This document shows, one piece after another, positions 9,516 through 18,300 of a stretch of DNA of 64,000 bases. Both the position numbers and the translations under genes were made by a program. This DNA is from Motilibacter deserti (GTDB taxonomy: Bacteria; Actinomycetota; Actinomycetes; Motilibacterales; Motilibacteraceae). Under the pieces are notes generated by a model. It was given only the letters and a program-made list of their open reading frames with translations. It did not search any database and was not told where the DNA came from. The stretch covers positions 1 through 64,000 of the forward strand of contig NZ_JAANNP010000002.1 of the NCBI RefSeq assembly GCF_011250635.1, given 5' to 3'. Position 1 is the first letter of the stretch. Every line of letters starts with the position of its first letter.

Positions 9516-11525
9516 GTGAGCTCCCCAGCACCCGCGCCCGCCGACTCGCCGCTCGACGTCTCGCTGCTGGACGCGTCCGGAGGTGCGGCCGGCCTGCGCG
9601 CCGGGCGCGACCGCGCGGACGTCGCCCGGGAGCGCGAGCGGCAGCGCCAGCGCCGGCTGCGCCGGCTGGCGCTCGGCCTGGCCCCGGTCGCGGCCTGGCT
9701 CTGGTACCGGCTGCTCAGCGGCGACCCCGTGAGCTGGGGCATGCCGCAGCCGGACTGGCTGATCGTCGCCGCCTTCGCCTACCCCGTGGCCCTCATCGGG
9801 CTGCTGCTCTGGCAGATGCGGGCGGGCGGGAAGTCGCCGCACACGGTCGTACGCCCCGAGCAGCTCGACGTCACGCTCGACGAGGTCGTCGGCATCGACG
9901 TCGTCAAGGACGAGGTCGTGCGGTCGCTGCAGCTCTTCCTCGCGCACCGGGAGTTCTCCGAGCAGATGGGCGGGCGCCCGCGCCGCGGCCTGCTCTTCGA
10001 GGGCGGGCCGGGCACCGGCAAGACGCACACCGCGAAGGCGCTCGCCGCCGAGGCGGGCGTGCCGTTCCTCTTCGCCACCGGCACCTCCTTCGTCTCGGGT
10101 CTGCAGGGCGCGTCGCAGCGCAAGGTCCGCCAGTACTTCGGCGCCCTGCGCAAGGCCGCGCGCAAGCACGGCGGGGCCGTCGGCTTCATCGACGAGTTCG
10201 ACGCCATCGCCATGACCCGCAGCGCCATGGCAGCGACCCCCGCGGCCGGAGCCGCCGCGCAGTCGGGCGTCCTGGGCTGCGGCGGGCTCGAAGGCCTGCC
10301 CGCGCTCACGGCTGCTCCGCGCGGCGTGGCCACGACGGCGTTCACGCAGGGCAACGACATGCAGAACATCGTCAACGAGCTGCTCGTGCAGCTGCAGTCG
10401 TTCGACGAGCCGACGGGCGCGGAGAAGCTCGTCGGCAAGCTCGTCGACGCCGTCAACGGGCTGCTGCCGGCCCACCGCCAGCTGCGCGGGCCGGCCGGCC
10501 AGCGCCCGAACCTGCTGCTCATCGCCTCGACCAACCGGGCCGACGCGCTCGACCCGGCGCTGCTGCGGCCCGGGCGGTTCGACGCCCGGCTCTCGTTCGA
10601 GCTGCCCACCAAGGCCGGGCGCCGCGAGCTCGTCGACCACTTCCTGGCCCGCAAGGCCCACGACGCCGAGCTGGACGGGGCCGAGCGGCGCGACGCGCTC
10701 GCCGCGGTCACCACGGGCTACAGCCCGGCGAAGCTGGAGGGGCTGCTCGACGAGGCGCTGGTGCAGGCGCTGCGCGAGGGGCGGCGCTCGATGTCGTGGC
10801 GCGACGTGGAGCGGGCCCGGATGCTGCTCGAGGTCGGCCTCGCGCAGCCGGTGGCGTACACCGAGCACGAGGCCCGGCTCATCGCGACCCACGAGGCCGG
10901 CCACGCCACCGTCGCCTGGCTGGTGGCGCCGCAGCGCCGGTTGGAGATCCTCACGATCGTCAAGCGGCGCGACGCGCTCGGGCTGCTCGCGCACGGGGAC
11001 CGGGAGGACGTCTTCACCCGCTCACGGTCCGAGCTGACCGGCCTGGTGCAGATCGCCATGGGCGGCCAGGTGGCCGAGGAGCTCTTCCTCGGCGACGTGT
11101 CGACCGGCCCGGGCGGCGACCTGCAGTACGCGACGACGGTCGCGGCGCAGATGGTGGGCGGCGTCGGCATGGACGAGTCGCTGGTGTCCTACCTGGCGGT
11201 GCAGGGCGGCGCGCTGTCCGACACGAACCTCGTCGGCCGGGTGGTCGGCGACGTGGAAGGGCGCGGGCGGGTGGAGCGCCTGCTGCAGGCGCAGAAGGCG
11301 GCCGTGCACGAGCTGCTCGCGGCGAACCGGCACCTGGTCGAGGCGCTGCGGGACGCGCTGCTGGAGCGCCACGAGCTCGTGGGGTCCGAGATCACCGAGG
11401 TGCTCGAAGCGGCCGCGGCCCGGGGATCGGGCGAGGGAGCGGCCGTCCCGGGGGACGTGATCGACCTGCGCGAGCTGCCCGCGCCGCGCGCGGCGGGCGG
11501 ACCCGGCGCGGAGGACGCGCCGTAG
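9516..11525 (+). CDS. membrane AAA+ metalloprotease, FtsH-like (M41) with minimal N-terminal domain
   Basis: An ATP-dependent zinc protease related to FtsH, about 669 residues. Two hydrophobic segments (about 48-66 and 77-97) are separated by only ~10 residues, so the periplasmic domain of true FtsH is missing. The AAA+ domain has Walker A GGPGTGKT, Walker B GFIDEFDAI and the SRH segment STNRADALDPALL. It is interrupted by a ~60-residue Ala/Gly-rich insert and a second short insert. The peptidase part has HEAGH and a distal Asp in GPGGDL, the expected zinc ligands. The aromatic pore-loop position (FVGVG in FtsH) reads GLQGA. GTG 9516 is chosen for AGGA ~10 nt upstream; TTG 9423 or ATG 9426 would extend it by ~30 residues. 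Confidence 0.85.
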   Translation: MSSPAPAPADSPLDVSLLDASGGAAGLRAGRDRADVARERERQRQRRLRRLALGLAPVAAWLWYRLLSGDPVSWGMPQPDWLIVAAFAYPVALIGLLLWQMRAGGKSPHTVVRPEQLDVTLDEVVGIDVVKDEVVRSLQLFLAHREFSEQMGGRPRRGLLFEGGPGTGKTHTAKALAAEAGVPFLFATGTSFVSGLQGASQRKVRQYFGALRKAARKHGGAVGFIDEFDAIAMTRSAMAATPAAGAAAQSGVLGCGGLEGLPALTAAPRGVATTAFTQGNDMQNIVNELLVQLQSFDEPTGAEKLVGKLVDAVNGLLPAHRQLRGPAGQRPNLLLIASTNRADALDPALLRPGRFDARLSFELPTKAGRRELVDHFLARKAHDAELDGAERRDALAAVTTGYSPAKLEGLLDEALVQALREGRRSMSWRDVERARMLLEVGLAQPVAYTEHEARLIATHEAGHATVAWLVAPQRRLEILTIVKRRDALGLLAHGDREDVFTRSRSELTGLVQIAMGGQVAEELFLGDVSTGPGGDLQYATTVAAQMVGGVGMDESLVSYLAVQGGALSDTNLVGRVVGDVEGRGRVERLLQAQKAAVHELLAANRHLVEALRDALLERHELVGSEITEVLEAAAARGSGEGAAVPGDVIDLRELPAPRAAGGPGAEDAP

Positions 11526-11535
11526 CATCCGCGGC

Positions 11536-11940
11536 GTGAGCACCCGTGCCGACGTCGCAGCCACGGTCGTCGCCTGCCTGCTCGGCGCCGTGCTCGGCCT
11601 GCTGGCGGGCGTGACCGGGTCCTTCCTGCAGGAGGTCCGGCCGTGGGACGTGCCGGTCGGGCTCGTCGCCGGGCTGGTGGCCAGCGGGGCGGCCGTCTTC
11701 GGCGCCGCGTCGCTCACCCGCTCGCCGGCGCCCGTCGTCGTGACACCGCTGGCCTGGCTCGCGGCGGCGCTGCCGCTGTCCGCGGCCCGCCCGGAGGGCG
11801 ACGTCGTCGTCCCCGGCGACACGGTCGGCTACTGCTGGGCGTACGGCGGCATGCTGGTCGTCGGCGTCTCCGCGGTGGTCTGCGCGTCGGGCCTGCTGCG
11901 GCGCCGCCCGCCGGGCCGACGCGACGCGCCGGTTGCTTAG
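11536..11940 (+). CDS. small membrane protein, DUF6113-like
   Basis: A 134-residue protein with about four hydrophobic helices (ATVVACLLGAVLGLLAGV, VGLVAGLVASGAAVFGAA, a weaker third, and GGMLVVGVSAVVCASGLL) and an Arg/Pro-rich cytoplasmic tail. From memory it matches DUF6113-type proteins often found near mshB and fdxA in actinobacteria; no function is known. A TAGCAT -10 box at 11523-11528 overlaps the stop codon of the upstream protease gene and ends 7 nt before GTG 11536, so it may have its own leaderless transcript. Confidence 0.75.
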   Translation: MSTRADVAATVVACLLGAVLGLLAGVTGSFLQEVRPWDVPVGLVAGLVASGAAVFGAASLTRSPAPVVVTPLAWLAAALPLSAARPEGDVVVPGDTVGYCWAYGGMLVVGVSAVVCASGLLRRRPPGRRDAPVA

Positions 11941-11964
11941 GGCTCACGTAGGCTCGGCAGCGCG

Positions 11965-12486
11965 ATGACCGTCCCTGCCGCCCCGCTGCCGGTGCCCCCG
12001 GCCCCTGACGCCTTCCGCCGCGTCGTGGGGCGCTTCGCCACCGGCGTCACGGTGCTGACGACGTCGTGGGGTGGCAACGACTACGCCATGACGGCGAACG
12101 CCTTCACCTCGGTCTCGCTGGACCCGCTCCTCGTCCTCGTCTGCGTCGACCTGGAGGCGAGGTTCCACGACGCCGCCGTCGCGGCCGGCGTATGGGGCGT
12201 GTCGGTGCTGAGCCAGCACGACCGAGCGACGGCCGGCTGGCTCGCGACCCGCGGCCGCCCGCTGCACGGCCAGCTCGAGCGGGTGCCGGTCAGCCGCGGC
12301 GAGGCCACCGGCGTGCCGCTCCTGTCCACGGCACTGGCCACGCTCGAGTGCGCGACGCACGCGGTCCACGAGGGCGGCGACCACAGCATCCTCGTCGGCG
12401 AGGTGCTGTCCGCCGCCACGCCCACCGACGGCGAGCCGCTGCTCTGGTACCGCGGGCAGTACGGCGCGCACCGGCACATGCACTGA
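11965..12486 (+). CDS. flavin reductase family protein
   Basis: A 173-residue flavin-reductase-like protein of the RutF/HpaC/ActVB group, which uses NAD(P)H to reduce FMN or FAD, usually for a partner monooxygenase. Family features are FRRVVGRFATGVTVLTT at the start, AMTANAFTSVSLDP for flavin binding, and the closing RGQYGAH. No monooxygenase gene is next door, so the partner is unknown, and an FMN-binding redox role is equally possible. ATG 11965 is preceded by TAGGCT (11949-11954) at 10 nt, so the leader is at most a few bases. It lies 24 bp after the membrane protein gene. Confidence 0.85.
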   Translation: MTVPAAPLPVPPAPDAFRRVVGRFATGVTVLTTSWGGNDYAMTANAFTSVSLDPLLVLVCVDLEARFHDAAVAAGVWGVSVLSQHDRATAGWLATRGRPLHGQLERVPVSRGEATGVPLLSTALATLECATHAVHEGGDHSILVGEVLSAATPTDGEPLLWYRGQYGAHRHMH

Positions 12487-12527
12487 CCGGCTCGTAGGAA
12501 GCCGCGGGCCCGGGTAAGGACAGAGCG

Positions 12528-12542
12528 GTCACCTATGGTGAC
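12528..12542. promoter_or_regulatory. palindrome over a -10 box upstream of the PAS/GAF/PP2C gene
   Basis: GTCACC-TAT-GGTGAC is a perfect 6-3-6 inverted repeat. It contains TATGGT (12534-12539), a plausible -10 element for the signalling gene starting at 12603. A repressor-type operator overlapping the promoter is a reasonable inference, but no known regulator motif was recognised. Confidence 0.45.
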
Positions 12543-12602
12543 GGCTTGTGCAAGGAGCGGCAGCGGAACCGCCGTTCACCCGGGCGGGACGGAGGAGCTG
12601 GC

Positions 12603-15600
12603 GTGGTCTTTCGACCGCGGGATCTCGTACGCCGGGCCCCGTCGCTCGCCTCGTCCCTGCGGGCGGGGCTGTTCACGGGGCTGGTGACGGGGGCCGCGCG
12701 CTTCGCGCGGCCCGCCCCCGACATCGAGGACGTCCTCGCCAGCAGCCCGCTCGGGTTCGCGACCTTCGACCGCAAGCTCCGGTTCCAGCGGATCAACCCG
12801 CTGCTCGCCGCGATGAACGGGCATCCCGTCGAGGCCCACCTCGGGCGCACGCCCATGGAGCTGCTGCCGGACATCGACCCGGCGCAGTACCTCCCGATGA
12901 TCGACGCCGCCTTCGCCGGCGAGGTGTCGCCGCCGCTGCGCATCGAGGGCGAGACGCCGGCCGCCCCGGGGCACCGCTACTGGGAGGAGCGGTTCTACCC
13001 GATCTACGACCGCCGGCGCCGCGTCGTCGGCGTCGGCGCCATCGTCGCCGACGTCACGGTGCGCGTGCAGGCCGAGGAGGCGCTGCGCCGCCAGGAGGCG
13101 ACGGCGCAGCTGATCCTGGAGTCGGCGCCCAACGGGATGCTGCTGGTGGATGCCGATGGGACGATCGTCGCGATCAACCCAGCCGCCGAGCGAGTGTTCG
13201 GGTACGCCCACGGCGAGCTCGTCGGCCAGCTGGTCGACGTGCTGCTCCCGAACCCCGACGCGGTCGACCACCCGGCGCTGCGCCGCCAGTTCCTCGTCGA
13301 CCCCGAGACCCGCCTGATGGGCCACGGGCGCGACCTCGCTGCCCGGCGCAAGGACGGCACGCAGTTTCCCGTCGAGGTCGGCCTCGCCGTCGCGGAGGGC
13401 GCGCCGGGCCTGGTGATCTGCGTCGTCACCGACATCTCCGGCCGCAAGCGCGCCGAGGCGGAGGCCGAGCAGTTGCTGGCCTCCGAGCGGGCCGCCCGCG
13501 AGCGCCTCGCCCGGCTGCAGAGCATCACCGAGGCCAGCCTCGCGCAGCTCCCGCTCGACGACCTGCTGCACGAGATGCTCGACCGCGTCGTGCAGGTCCT
13601 CGGCGCCAACAGCGGCTCGGTCCTGCTCGTCGACGACACCGGCGCTCAGCTCGTGGTGCGCGCGACGCACGGCATGCCGGAGCCGGAGGGGGAGGACCGG
13701 TCGATGCCGGTCGGCGTCGGGGTCGGCGGCCGGGTGGCGCGCGACGCCCAGCCCGTGATCGTCCCGGACCTGGGCGCCCCCGGGGACGCGGCGTCACCGA
13801 CCTACCGCCCGACCATGCAGCTCGCCGGCCTGCGCAGCCTGATCGCGGTCCCCCTCGTCGTCGAGGGCAAGGTCGTGGGCGTGCTCACGGTCGCGTCGAG
13901 CGAGCCGGGCAAGTTCGGCTCCGACGACCTGCAGTTGCTGCAGCCTGCCGCCGACCGGGTAGCTCTGGCGGTCGACCGGGCGCGCGCGTTCGAGCGGGAG
14001 CGCGGGATCGCGGAGGCGCTGCAGCGCAGCCTGCTTCCCGAGCGGCTGCCGGCCGTTCCCGGCGGCGCCGTCGCGGCCCGCTACTTCCCCGGCACGAGTG
14101 GGATGCAGGTCGGCGGCGACTGGTACGACGTGCTCGAGCTGCCGGACGGGGAGGTCCTCCTCGTCATCGGCGACGTCATGGGCCGCGGCGTACGGGCGGC
14201 GTCGGTCATGGGCAACCTGCGCAACGCGGTGCGGATCTACGTCCAGATGGGGCTGCCGCTCGCCGAGGTCGCCGCCCGGCTCAACGAGGCCGTGCTCGCG
14301 ATGGGCGAGGACGAGATGGCGACGCTGCTGCTCGCGGCGGTGGACCCCGGCTCCGGGAAGGTGCGCGCGGTGAGCGCCGGGCACGTACCCCCTGTCGTGC
14401 GGGACCCCGGCGGCGGCGCGCGGCTGCTCGGGGTCGAGCCGGGGGTGGTCCTCGGAGCGCAGCCGGACGCCCGCTACGAGGCCACCGAGCTGCAGATCGA
14501 GCTGGGGGCGAGCCTGCTCGTCTACACCGACGGGCTGATCGAGCGGTCCGACGTGCCCATCACGGACGGGCTGGACGACCTGGTGCACGCGATGGCGACT
14601 GCGCCGGGCGACCCCGGCGCCGGCTGCGACGCGCTGGTCGCCCGCTTCCTGCCGCCGGGCAGCTCGACCGACGACGTCGCCATGCTGTGGCTGCAGCTCT
14701 ACCCGGCACCGCTGTGGGCGGCGGTGCAGATGCCGCTGCCCAACGACGCGGACGGCGTCGCCGCGGTGCGGGCGGAGGTGCGGTCCTGGATGCAGCGGTG
14801 GGGAGCCGACGAGGACGAGACGGGCGACATGCTCGTCGCCGTCAGCGAGGCCTGCGCGGTGACCTCGCCTCCACAGGACCCGGCCCTCGGCGAGCTGCGG
14901 CTCTCGCTCTTCGAGGACCGGGTGGAGGCGACGGTCCGCACGGCCGCGCCGGTCGCCCTGCCGCCGGGCAGCACCGACCTCGGGCGCGGGCTCGTCCTGC
15001 TGGCCGCCACCAGCGACTCGTTCACCGTCGAGCGCTCGCCGACCGGCGAGGAGGTCCGCGTCGTACGCCGGCTGGGCGCCCCGCTGTTGCCGCACGCCGC
15101 GGTCGCCGCGGAGCGCGAGCGCGGGCTGCGCGTCGACCCCACGGCGGCGTCGGTGCCGCTGTGCCGGCACTACGTGCGCGAGCGGTTGCGCCACAGCCCG
15201 AGCGACCTCGCCGACCGGGCCGAGCTCTGCGTGTCGGAGCTCGTGACCAACGCGGTCGTGCACGCCGCGACGGCCATCGAGGTCATCGTCGAGCCACTGG
15301 ACTCCCGCGTGCGGCTCGAGGTGCGCGACCACAGCCCGGCGCTGCCGCGCCGCCTCGTGCACAGCGAGCGGGCCGCCACCGGCCGCGGCCTGGACCTGGT
15401 CGCGACGCTGTCCGAGGCCTGGGGCGTGCTCCGCGTCGATCCCCGGACGAAGGCCGTGTGGTGCCAGCTCGGCGCGCAGGCCGAGGAGCCCGAGCTGGAC
15501 GCGGACGCGCTCCTCGCCGCGTGGGCGGACGAGGAGTGGCCCGAGGAGTGGCCGGCCGAGCCGGTGGCGGGCACGGCGGCGGCCGACGGTGAGCTCGTGC

Positions 15601-16031
15601 TGTGCGGCTACCCGGTCGCCCTCGGGGCGCGGCTGCGCGAGCACGTCGAGGCGCTGCTGCGCGAGTGCCTGCTGCTGAGCGGCGACGAGGCGGGCGACGA
15701 CGCCGGCAACGACCCGGGGCTGGGACGGCTGGCGACGGCGCTGCGCAGGTCGCACGAGGACGTCCTGCTCCCGATCGAGGGGCAGCGGCTCGCGGCGGCG
15801 CAGCAGGGCGAGGACGACGTCGACGTGAGGCTGCACGCGGCCCTGCGGTCGTCCCGCTTCGACGAGTGGGAGGGGCAGCTGCGCGAGCTGGACACGCGGG
15901 CGGCGAGCGGCGAGCTGCTCACGCCGGTGGCGCCCGCTGACGTCGCGGCCCTCTTCCGGTGGATCGGGGACGAGCTCGGCGGCCAGGCCGCGGGGCGGAC
16001 CCCGCAGCGATGGCCCGGGCCGGTCGGATGA
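12603..16031 (+). CDS. multidomain PAS-PAS-GAF-PP2C (SpoIIE/RsbU) phosphatase with two GHKL ATPase modules
   Basis: A 1142-residue signalling protein of the partner-switching type that controls anti-anti-sigma factors. In order: PAS-like (about 40-150), PAS (about 165-282, [11 protein letters not shown]), GAF (about 305-463), PP2C/SpoIIE phosphatase (about 470-700, with [33 protein letters not shown]) and two GHKL ATPase modules (about 705-825 and 840-958). The second ATPase is canonical ([18 protein letters not shown]). The first has lost the N-box Asn (SEACAVTSP) but keeps DLGRGL. The last ~150 residues form an unrecognised acidic helical tail. GTG 12603 has GGAGGAG 5 nt upstream. No STAS-domain partner lies nearby. 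Confidence 0.9.
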   Translation: MVFRPRDLVRRAPSLASSLRAGLFTGLVTGAARFARPAPDIEDVLASSPLGFATFDRKLRFQRINPLLAAMNGHPVEAHLGRTPMELLPDIDPAQYLPMIDAAFAGEVSPPLRIEGETPAAPGHRYWEERFYPIYDRRRRVVGVGAIVADVTVRVQAEEALRRQEATAQLILESAPNGMLLVDADGTIVAINPAAERVFGYAHGELVGQLVDVLLPNPDAVDHPALRRQFLVDPETRLMGHGRDLAARRKDGTQFPVEVGLAVAEGAPGLVICVVTDISGRKRAEAEAEQLLASERAARERLARLQSITEASLAQLPLDDLLHEMLDRVVQVLGANSGSVLLVDDTGAQLVVRATHGMPEPEGEDRSMPVGVGVGGRVARDAQPVIVPDLGAPGDAASPTYRPTMQLAGLRSLIAVPLVVEGKVVGVLTVASSEPGKFGSDDLQLLQPAADRVALAVDRARAFERERGIAEALQRSLLPERLPAVPGGAVAARYFPGTSGMQVGGDWYDVLELPDGEVLLVIGDVMGRGVRAASVMGNLRNAVRIYVQMGLPLAEVAARLNEAVLAMGEDEMATLLLAAVDPGSGKVRAVSAGHVPPVVRDPGGGARLLGVEPGVVLGAQPDARYEATELQIELGASLLVYTDGLIERSDVPITDGLDDLVHAMATAPGDPGAGCDALVARFLPPGSSTDDVAMLWLQLYPAPLWAAVQMPLPNDADGVAAVRAEVRSWMQRWGADEDETGDMLVAVSEACAVTSPPQDPALGELRLSLFEDRVEATVRTAAPVALPPGSTDLGRGLVLLAATSDSFTVERSPTGEEVRVVRRLGAPLLPHAAVAAERERGLRVDPTAASVPLCRHYVRERLRHSPSDLADRAELCVSELVTNAVVHAATAIEVIVEPLDSRVRLEVRDHSPALPRRLVHSERAATGRGLDLVATLSEAWGVLRVDPRTKAVWCQLGAQAEEPELDADALLAAWADEEWPEEWPAEPVAGTAAADGELVLCGYPVALGARLREHVEALLRECLLLSGDEAGDDAGNDPGLGRLATALRRSHEDVLLPIEGQRLAAAQQGEDDVDVRLHAALRSSRFDEWEGQLRELDTRAASGELLTPVAPADVAALFRWIGDELGGQAAGRTPQRWPGPVG

Positions 16032-16194
16032 GAAGGCTCGGCGGGCCGGGCAGGCTGTGCGAGCGGGGCCGGACGGGCCCGAGCCACGCCGAAGGTGGGG
16101 GAGGCGTCGCGCGCGCGCAGGGCTGCCGGGATACTGGTCCGGCCGGCACGCGCGCACCCCGCCGCGCGCCGGGCGTCGAGGAGGAGAGCTACCC

Positions 16195-16515
16195 GTGACG
16201 TACGTCATCGCCCAGCCGTGTGTGGACGTGAAGGACAAGGCCTGCATCGAGGAGTGCCCTGTCGACTGCATCTACGAGGGCGAGCGGATGCTCTACATCC
16301 ACCCCGACGAGTGCGTCGACTGCGGTGCGTGCGAGCCGGTCTGCCCCGTCGAGGCGATCTTCTACGAGGACGACGTGCCGGACCAGTGGAAGGACTTCTA
16401 CAAGGCGAACGTCGAGTTCTTCTCCGACCTCGGCTCGCCCGGCGGCGCCTCGAAGATGGGGCTCATCGAGAAGGACCACCCGCTCGTCGTCGCCCTTCCG
16501 CCGCAGGCCGAGTAG
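16195..16515 (+). CDS. fdxA: 7Fe ferredoxin FdxA
   Basis: A 106-residue seven-iron ferredoxin that carries electrons between cytoplasmic redox enzymes. The two cluster motifs are visible: C-x7-C-x3-CP around [17 protein letters not shown] for the [3Fe-4S] site, and [16 protein letters not shown] for the [4Fe-4S] site. A FdxA-type C-terminal extension ends in KDHPLV. GTG 16195 has a strong GGAGGAGAG just upstream. dapC begins at the base after its stop codon, so the two are co-translated; fdxA-dapC adjacency is a common actinobacterial arrangement. Confidence 0.95.
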   Translation: MTYVIAQPCVDVKDKACIEECPVDCIYEGERMLYIHPDECVDCGACEPVCPVEAIFYEDDVPDQWKDFYKANVEFFSDLGSPGGASKMGLIEKDHPLVVALPPQAE

Positions 16516-17649
16516 TTGGCCGCCGCCCCGTCCGCCCCGGGGCCGGCAGCGGCACGGCGCGCGCTGCCGGACTTCCCCTGGGACAGGCTGGCGCCGTACC
16601 GCCGGCTGGCCGAGCAGGCGGCGGGGGACGCGGGCATCGTCGACCTCTCGGTCGGCACCCCGGTCGACCCGGTGCCGTCGGTGATCCGCGAGGCGCTGGC
16701 CGCCGCGGCCGACTCCCCGGGCTACCCGACGACCCACGGCACCTCTGCGCTGCGCGACGCGGCAGTCGGCTGGATGGAGCGCTGCCTCGGCGTGACCGGG
16801 GTCGACCCGTCGGCGGTGCTGCCGACGATCGGGAGCAAGGAGCTGGTCGCCTGGCTGCCCACCCTGCTCGGGCTGGGCGCCGGCGACACCGTGGTGCTCC
16901 CTGAGGCGGCGTACCCGACGTACGCCGTGGGCGCCCTGCTCGCCGGGGCGGAGCCGTTCGCGACCGACGCGCTGACCGCGGTCGGGCCGGCCCGGGTCGG
17001 CCTGGTGTGGCTCAACTCGCCGGCCAACCCCACGGGCCGGGTGCTCCCGGTCGAGCACCTGCGCAAGGTGGTCGAGTGGGCGCGCGAGCGCGGCGCGGTC
17101 GTCGCGTCGGACGAGTGCTACATCGAGCTCGGGTGGGAGGGGCCGGAACCGGTCTCCGTCCTGCACCCGGACGTCTGCGGCGGCTCGCACGAAGGGCTGC
17201 TCGCGGTCCACTCGCTGAGCAAGCGGAGCAACTTCGCCGGCTACCGCGCGGGCTTCGTCAGCGGCGACCCGGCGCTGGTCTCGCGGCTGCTCGAGGTCCG
17301 CAAGCACGCCGGGATGATGCTGCCGTCGCCGGTGCAGGCCGCGGCCGCCGCGGCGCTGCGCGACGACGCGCACGTCACCGAGCAGAAGGAGCGCTACCGG
17401 GCGCGCCGTGCGCTGCTCCTCGGCGCGTTGAACGCCGCCGGCTTCCGGGTCGACTCCTCGGAGGCCGGGCTCTACCTCTGGGCCACCCGCGACGAGGACT
17501 GCTGGGAGACGGTCCGCTCGTGCGCCGAGCGCGGCGTGCTCGTGACCCCCGGGGAGTTCTACGGCGCCGCCGGGGCCCGGCACGTGCGGGTCGCCCTCAC
17601 CGCGACCGACGAGGCCGTACGCCGCGGCGCGGAGGCGCTCGCGGTCTGA
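16516..17649 (+). CDS. dapC: succinyldiaminopimelate transaminase DapC
   Basis: A PLP-dependent class I/II aminotransferase of 377 residues. It converts N-succinyl-2-amino-6-ketopimelate to N-succinyl-LL-DAP in lysine and meso-DAP synthesis. The PLP lysine is in SLSKRSNFAGYRAG; other fold-I marks are VGTPVDPVP, YPTTHGTSALR, NSPANPTGR, and the terminal arginine in HVRVALT. The start is TTG 16516 immediately after the fdxA stop, with zero spacing, so expression depends on readthrough from fdxA. The function is supported by dapD and dapE about 10 kb downstream. Other aminotransferase activities cannot be excluded by sequence alone. Confidence 0.9.
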   Translation: MAAAPSAPGPAAARRALPDFPWDRLAPYRRLAEQAAGDAGIVDLSVGTPVDPVPSVIREALAAAADSPGYPTTHGTSALRDAAVGWMERCLGVTGVDPSAVLPTIGSKELVAWLPTLLGLGAGDTVVLPEAAYPTYAVGALLAGAEPFATDALTAVGPARVGLVWLNSPANPTGRVLPVEHLRKVVEWARERGAVVASDECYIELGWEGPEPVSVLHPDVCGGSHEGLLAVHSLSKRSNFAGYRAGFVSGDPALVSRLLEVRKHAGMMLPSPVQAAAAAALRDDAHVTEQKERYRARRALLLGALNAAGFRVDSSEAGLYLWATRDEDCWETVRSCAERGVLVTPGEFYGAAGARHVRVALTATDEAVRRGAEALAV

Positions 17650-17695
17650 GCCGCTCTCGGCGTTCCGCCCGGCCCGTCGCGGGCAGGACGCCGAC

Positions 17696-18253
17696 GTGGC
17701 CGACGAGACGCTGAGCTCCCGCACCGCCCACGAGGGCGAGAAGATCGCTGTGCGGCAGGACGTCGTACGTATCGGCGGTGACGACGCGACGTACGACGTG
17801 GTCGAGCACCCGGGCGGGGTCGCCGTCGTGCCGTTCGACACGTCGGGCGCGGTGCTGCTCGTGCGCCAGTTCCGGCACGCCGTCGGCGAGGACGTGTGGG
17901 GGCTGCCGATGGGCTTCCGGGACCGGCCGGACGAGGACCCCGGGGACGCGGCGGCCCGCGAGCTGGCCGAGGAGACCGGGTGCGTGGCCGGCTCGCTGGA
18001 GCCGTTGCTGGTGCTCTATCCGACGCCGGGGGTGAGCGACGAGCGGTCGTCGGTCTTTCTGGGCAGGGACGTCCGGCAGGTCCGCGCGCCGGAGCGCGAG
18101 CCCACCGAGAAGGACATGGCGATGCGGTGGTGGCCGGTGGACGACGCCGTGGCCGGCATCCTCGACGGGCGGATCCGGTGCGGGATCACCATCGCCGGCC
18201 TGCTCGCGGCCCGAGTCGCGATTGCCCGGGGTTATCCCGCTCTGCGTGGGTAG
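17696..18253 (+). CDS. Nudix hydrolase, ADP-ribose pyrophosphatase-like
   Basis: A 185-residue Nudix hydrolase of the ADP-sugar type. The Nudix helix is recognisable as E-x7-REL-AEETG, but the Gly-to-Glu spacing is one residue longer than the G-x5-E consensus (GFRDRPDE). Flanking features VVPFDTSGAVLLVRQFRHAV and LYPTPGVSDE are typical of ADP-ribose pyrophosphatases. The substrate is inferred, not shown. GTG 17696 has GCAGGA about 7 nt upstream. The last bases of the gene carry a SigB-like promoter for the next gene. Confidence 0.88.
   Translation: MADETLSSRTAHEGEKIAVRQDVVRIGGDDATYDVVEHPGGVAVVPFDTSGAVLLVRQFRHAVGEDVWGLPMGFRDRPDEDPGDAAARELAEETGCVAGSLEPLLVLYPTPGVSDERSSVFLGRDVRQVRAPEREPTEKDMAMRWWPVDDAVAGILDGRIRCGITIAGLLAARVAIARGYPALRG
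18230..18253 (+). promoter_or_regulatory. SigB-like promoter for the stress SDR
   Basis: GGTT (18230-18233), 14 bases, then GGGTAG (18248-18253) resembles the actinobacterial SigB/SigF promoter (GNTT-N14-16-GGGTAY). It overlaps the end of the Nudix gene and lies ~48 nt before the SDR start. The downstream protein belongs to a family with general-stress members, which fits. Confidence 0.5.
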
Positions 18254-18300
18254 GCAGGGGTGCGCTCGAGGGATGCAGAGACGACGAGGAGAGCCCTTCT

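Noticed and set aside
12548-15592. A 1014-codon open frame on + overlapping the PAS/GAF/PP2C gene
   Set aside because: Extremely Arg/Ala/Pro-rich, no motifs; the other frame contains a complete domain series.
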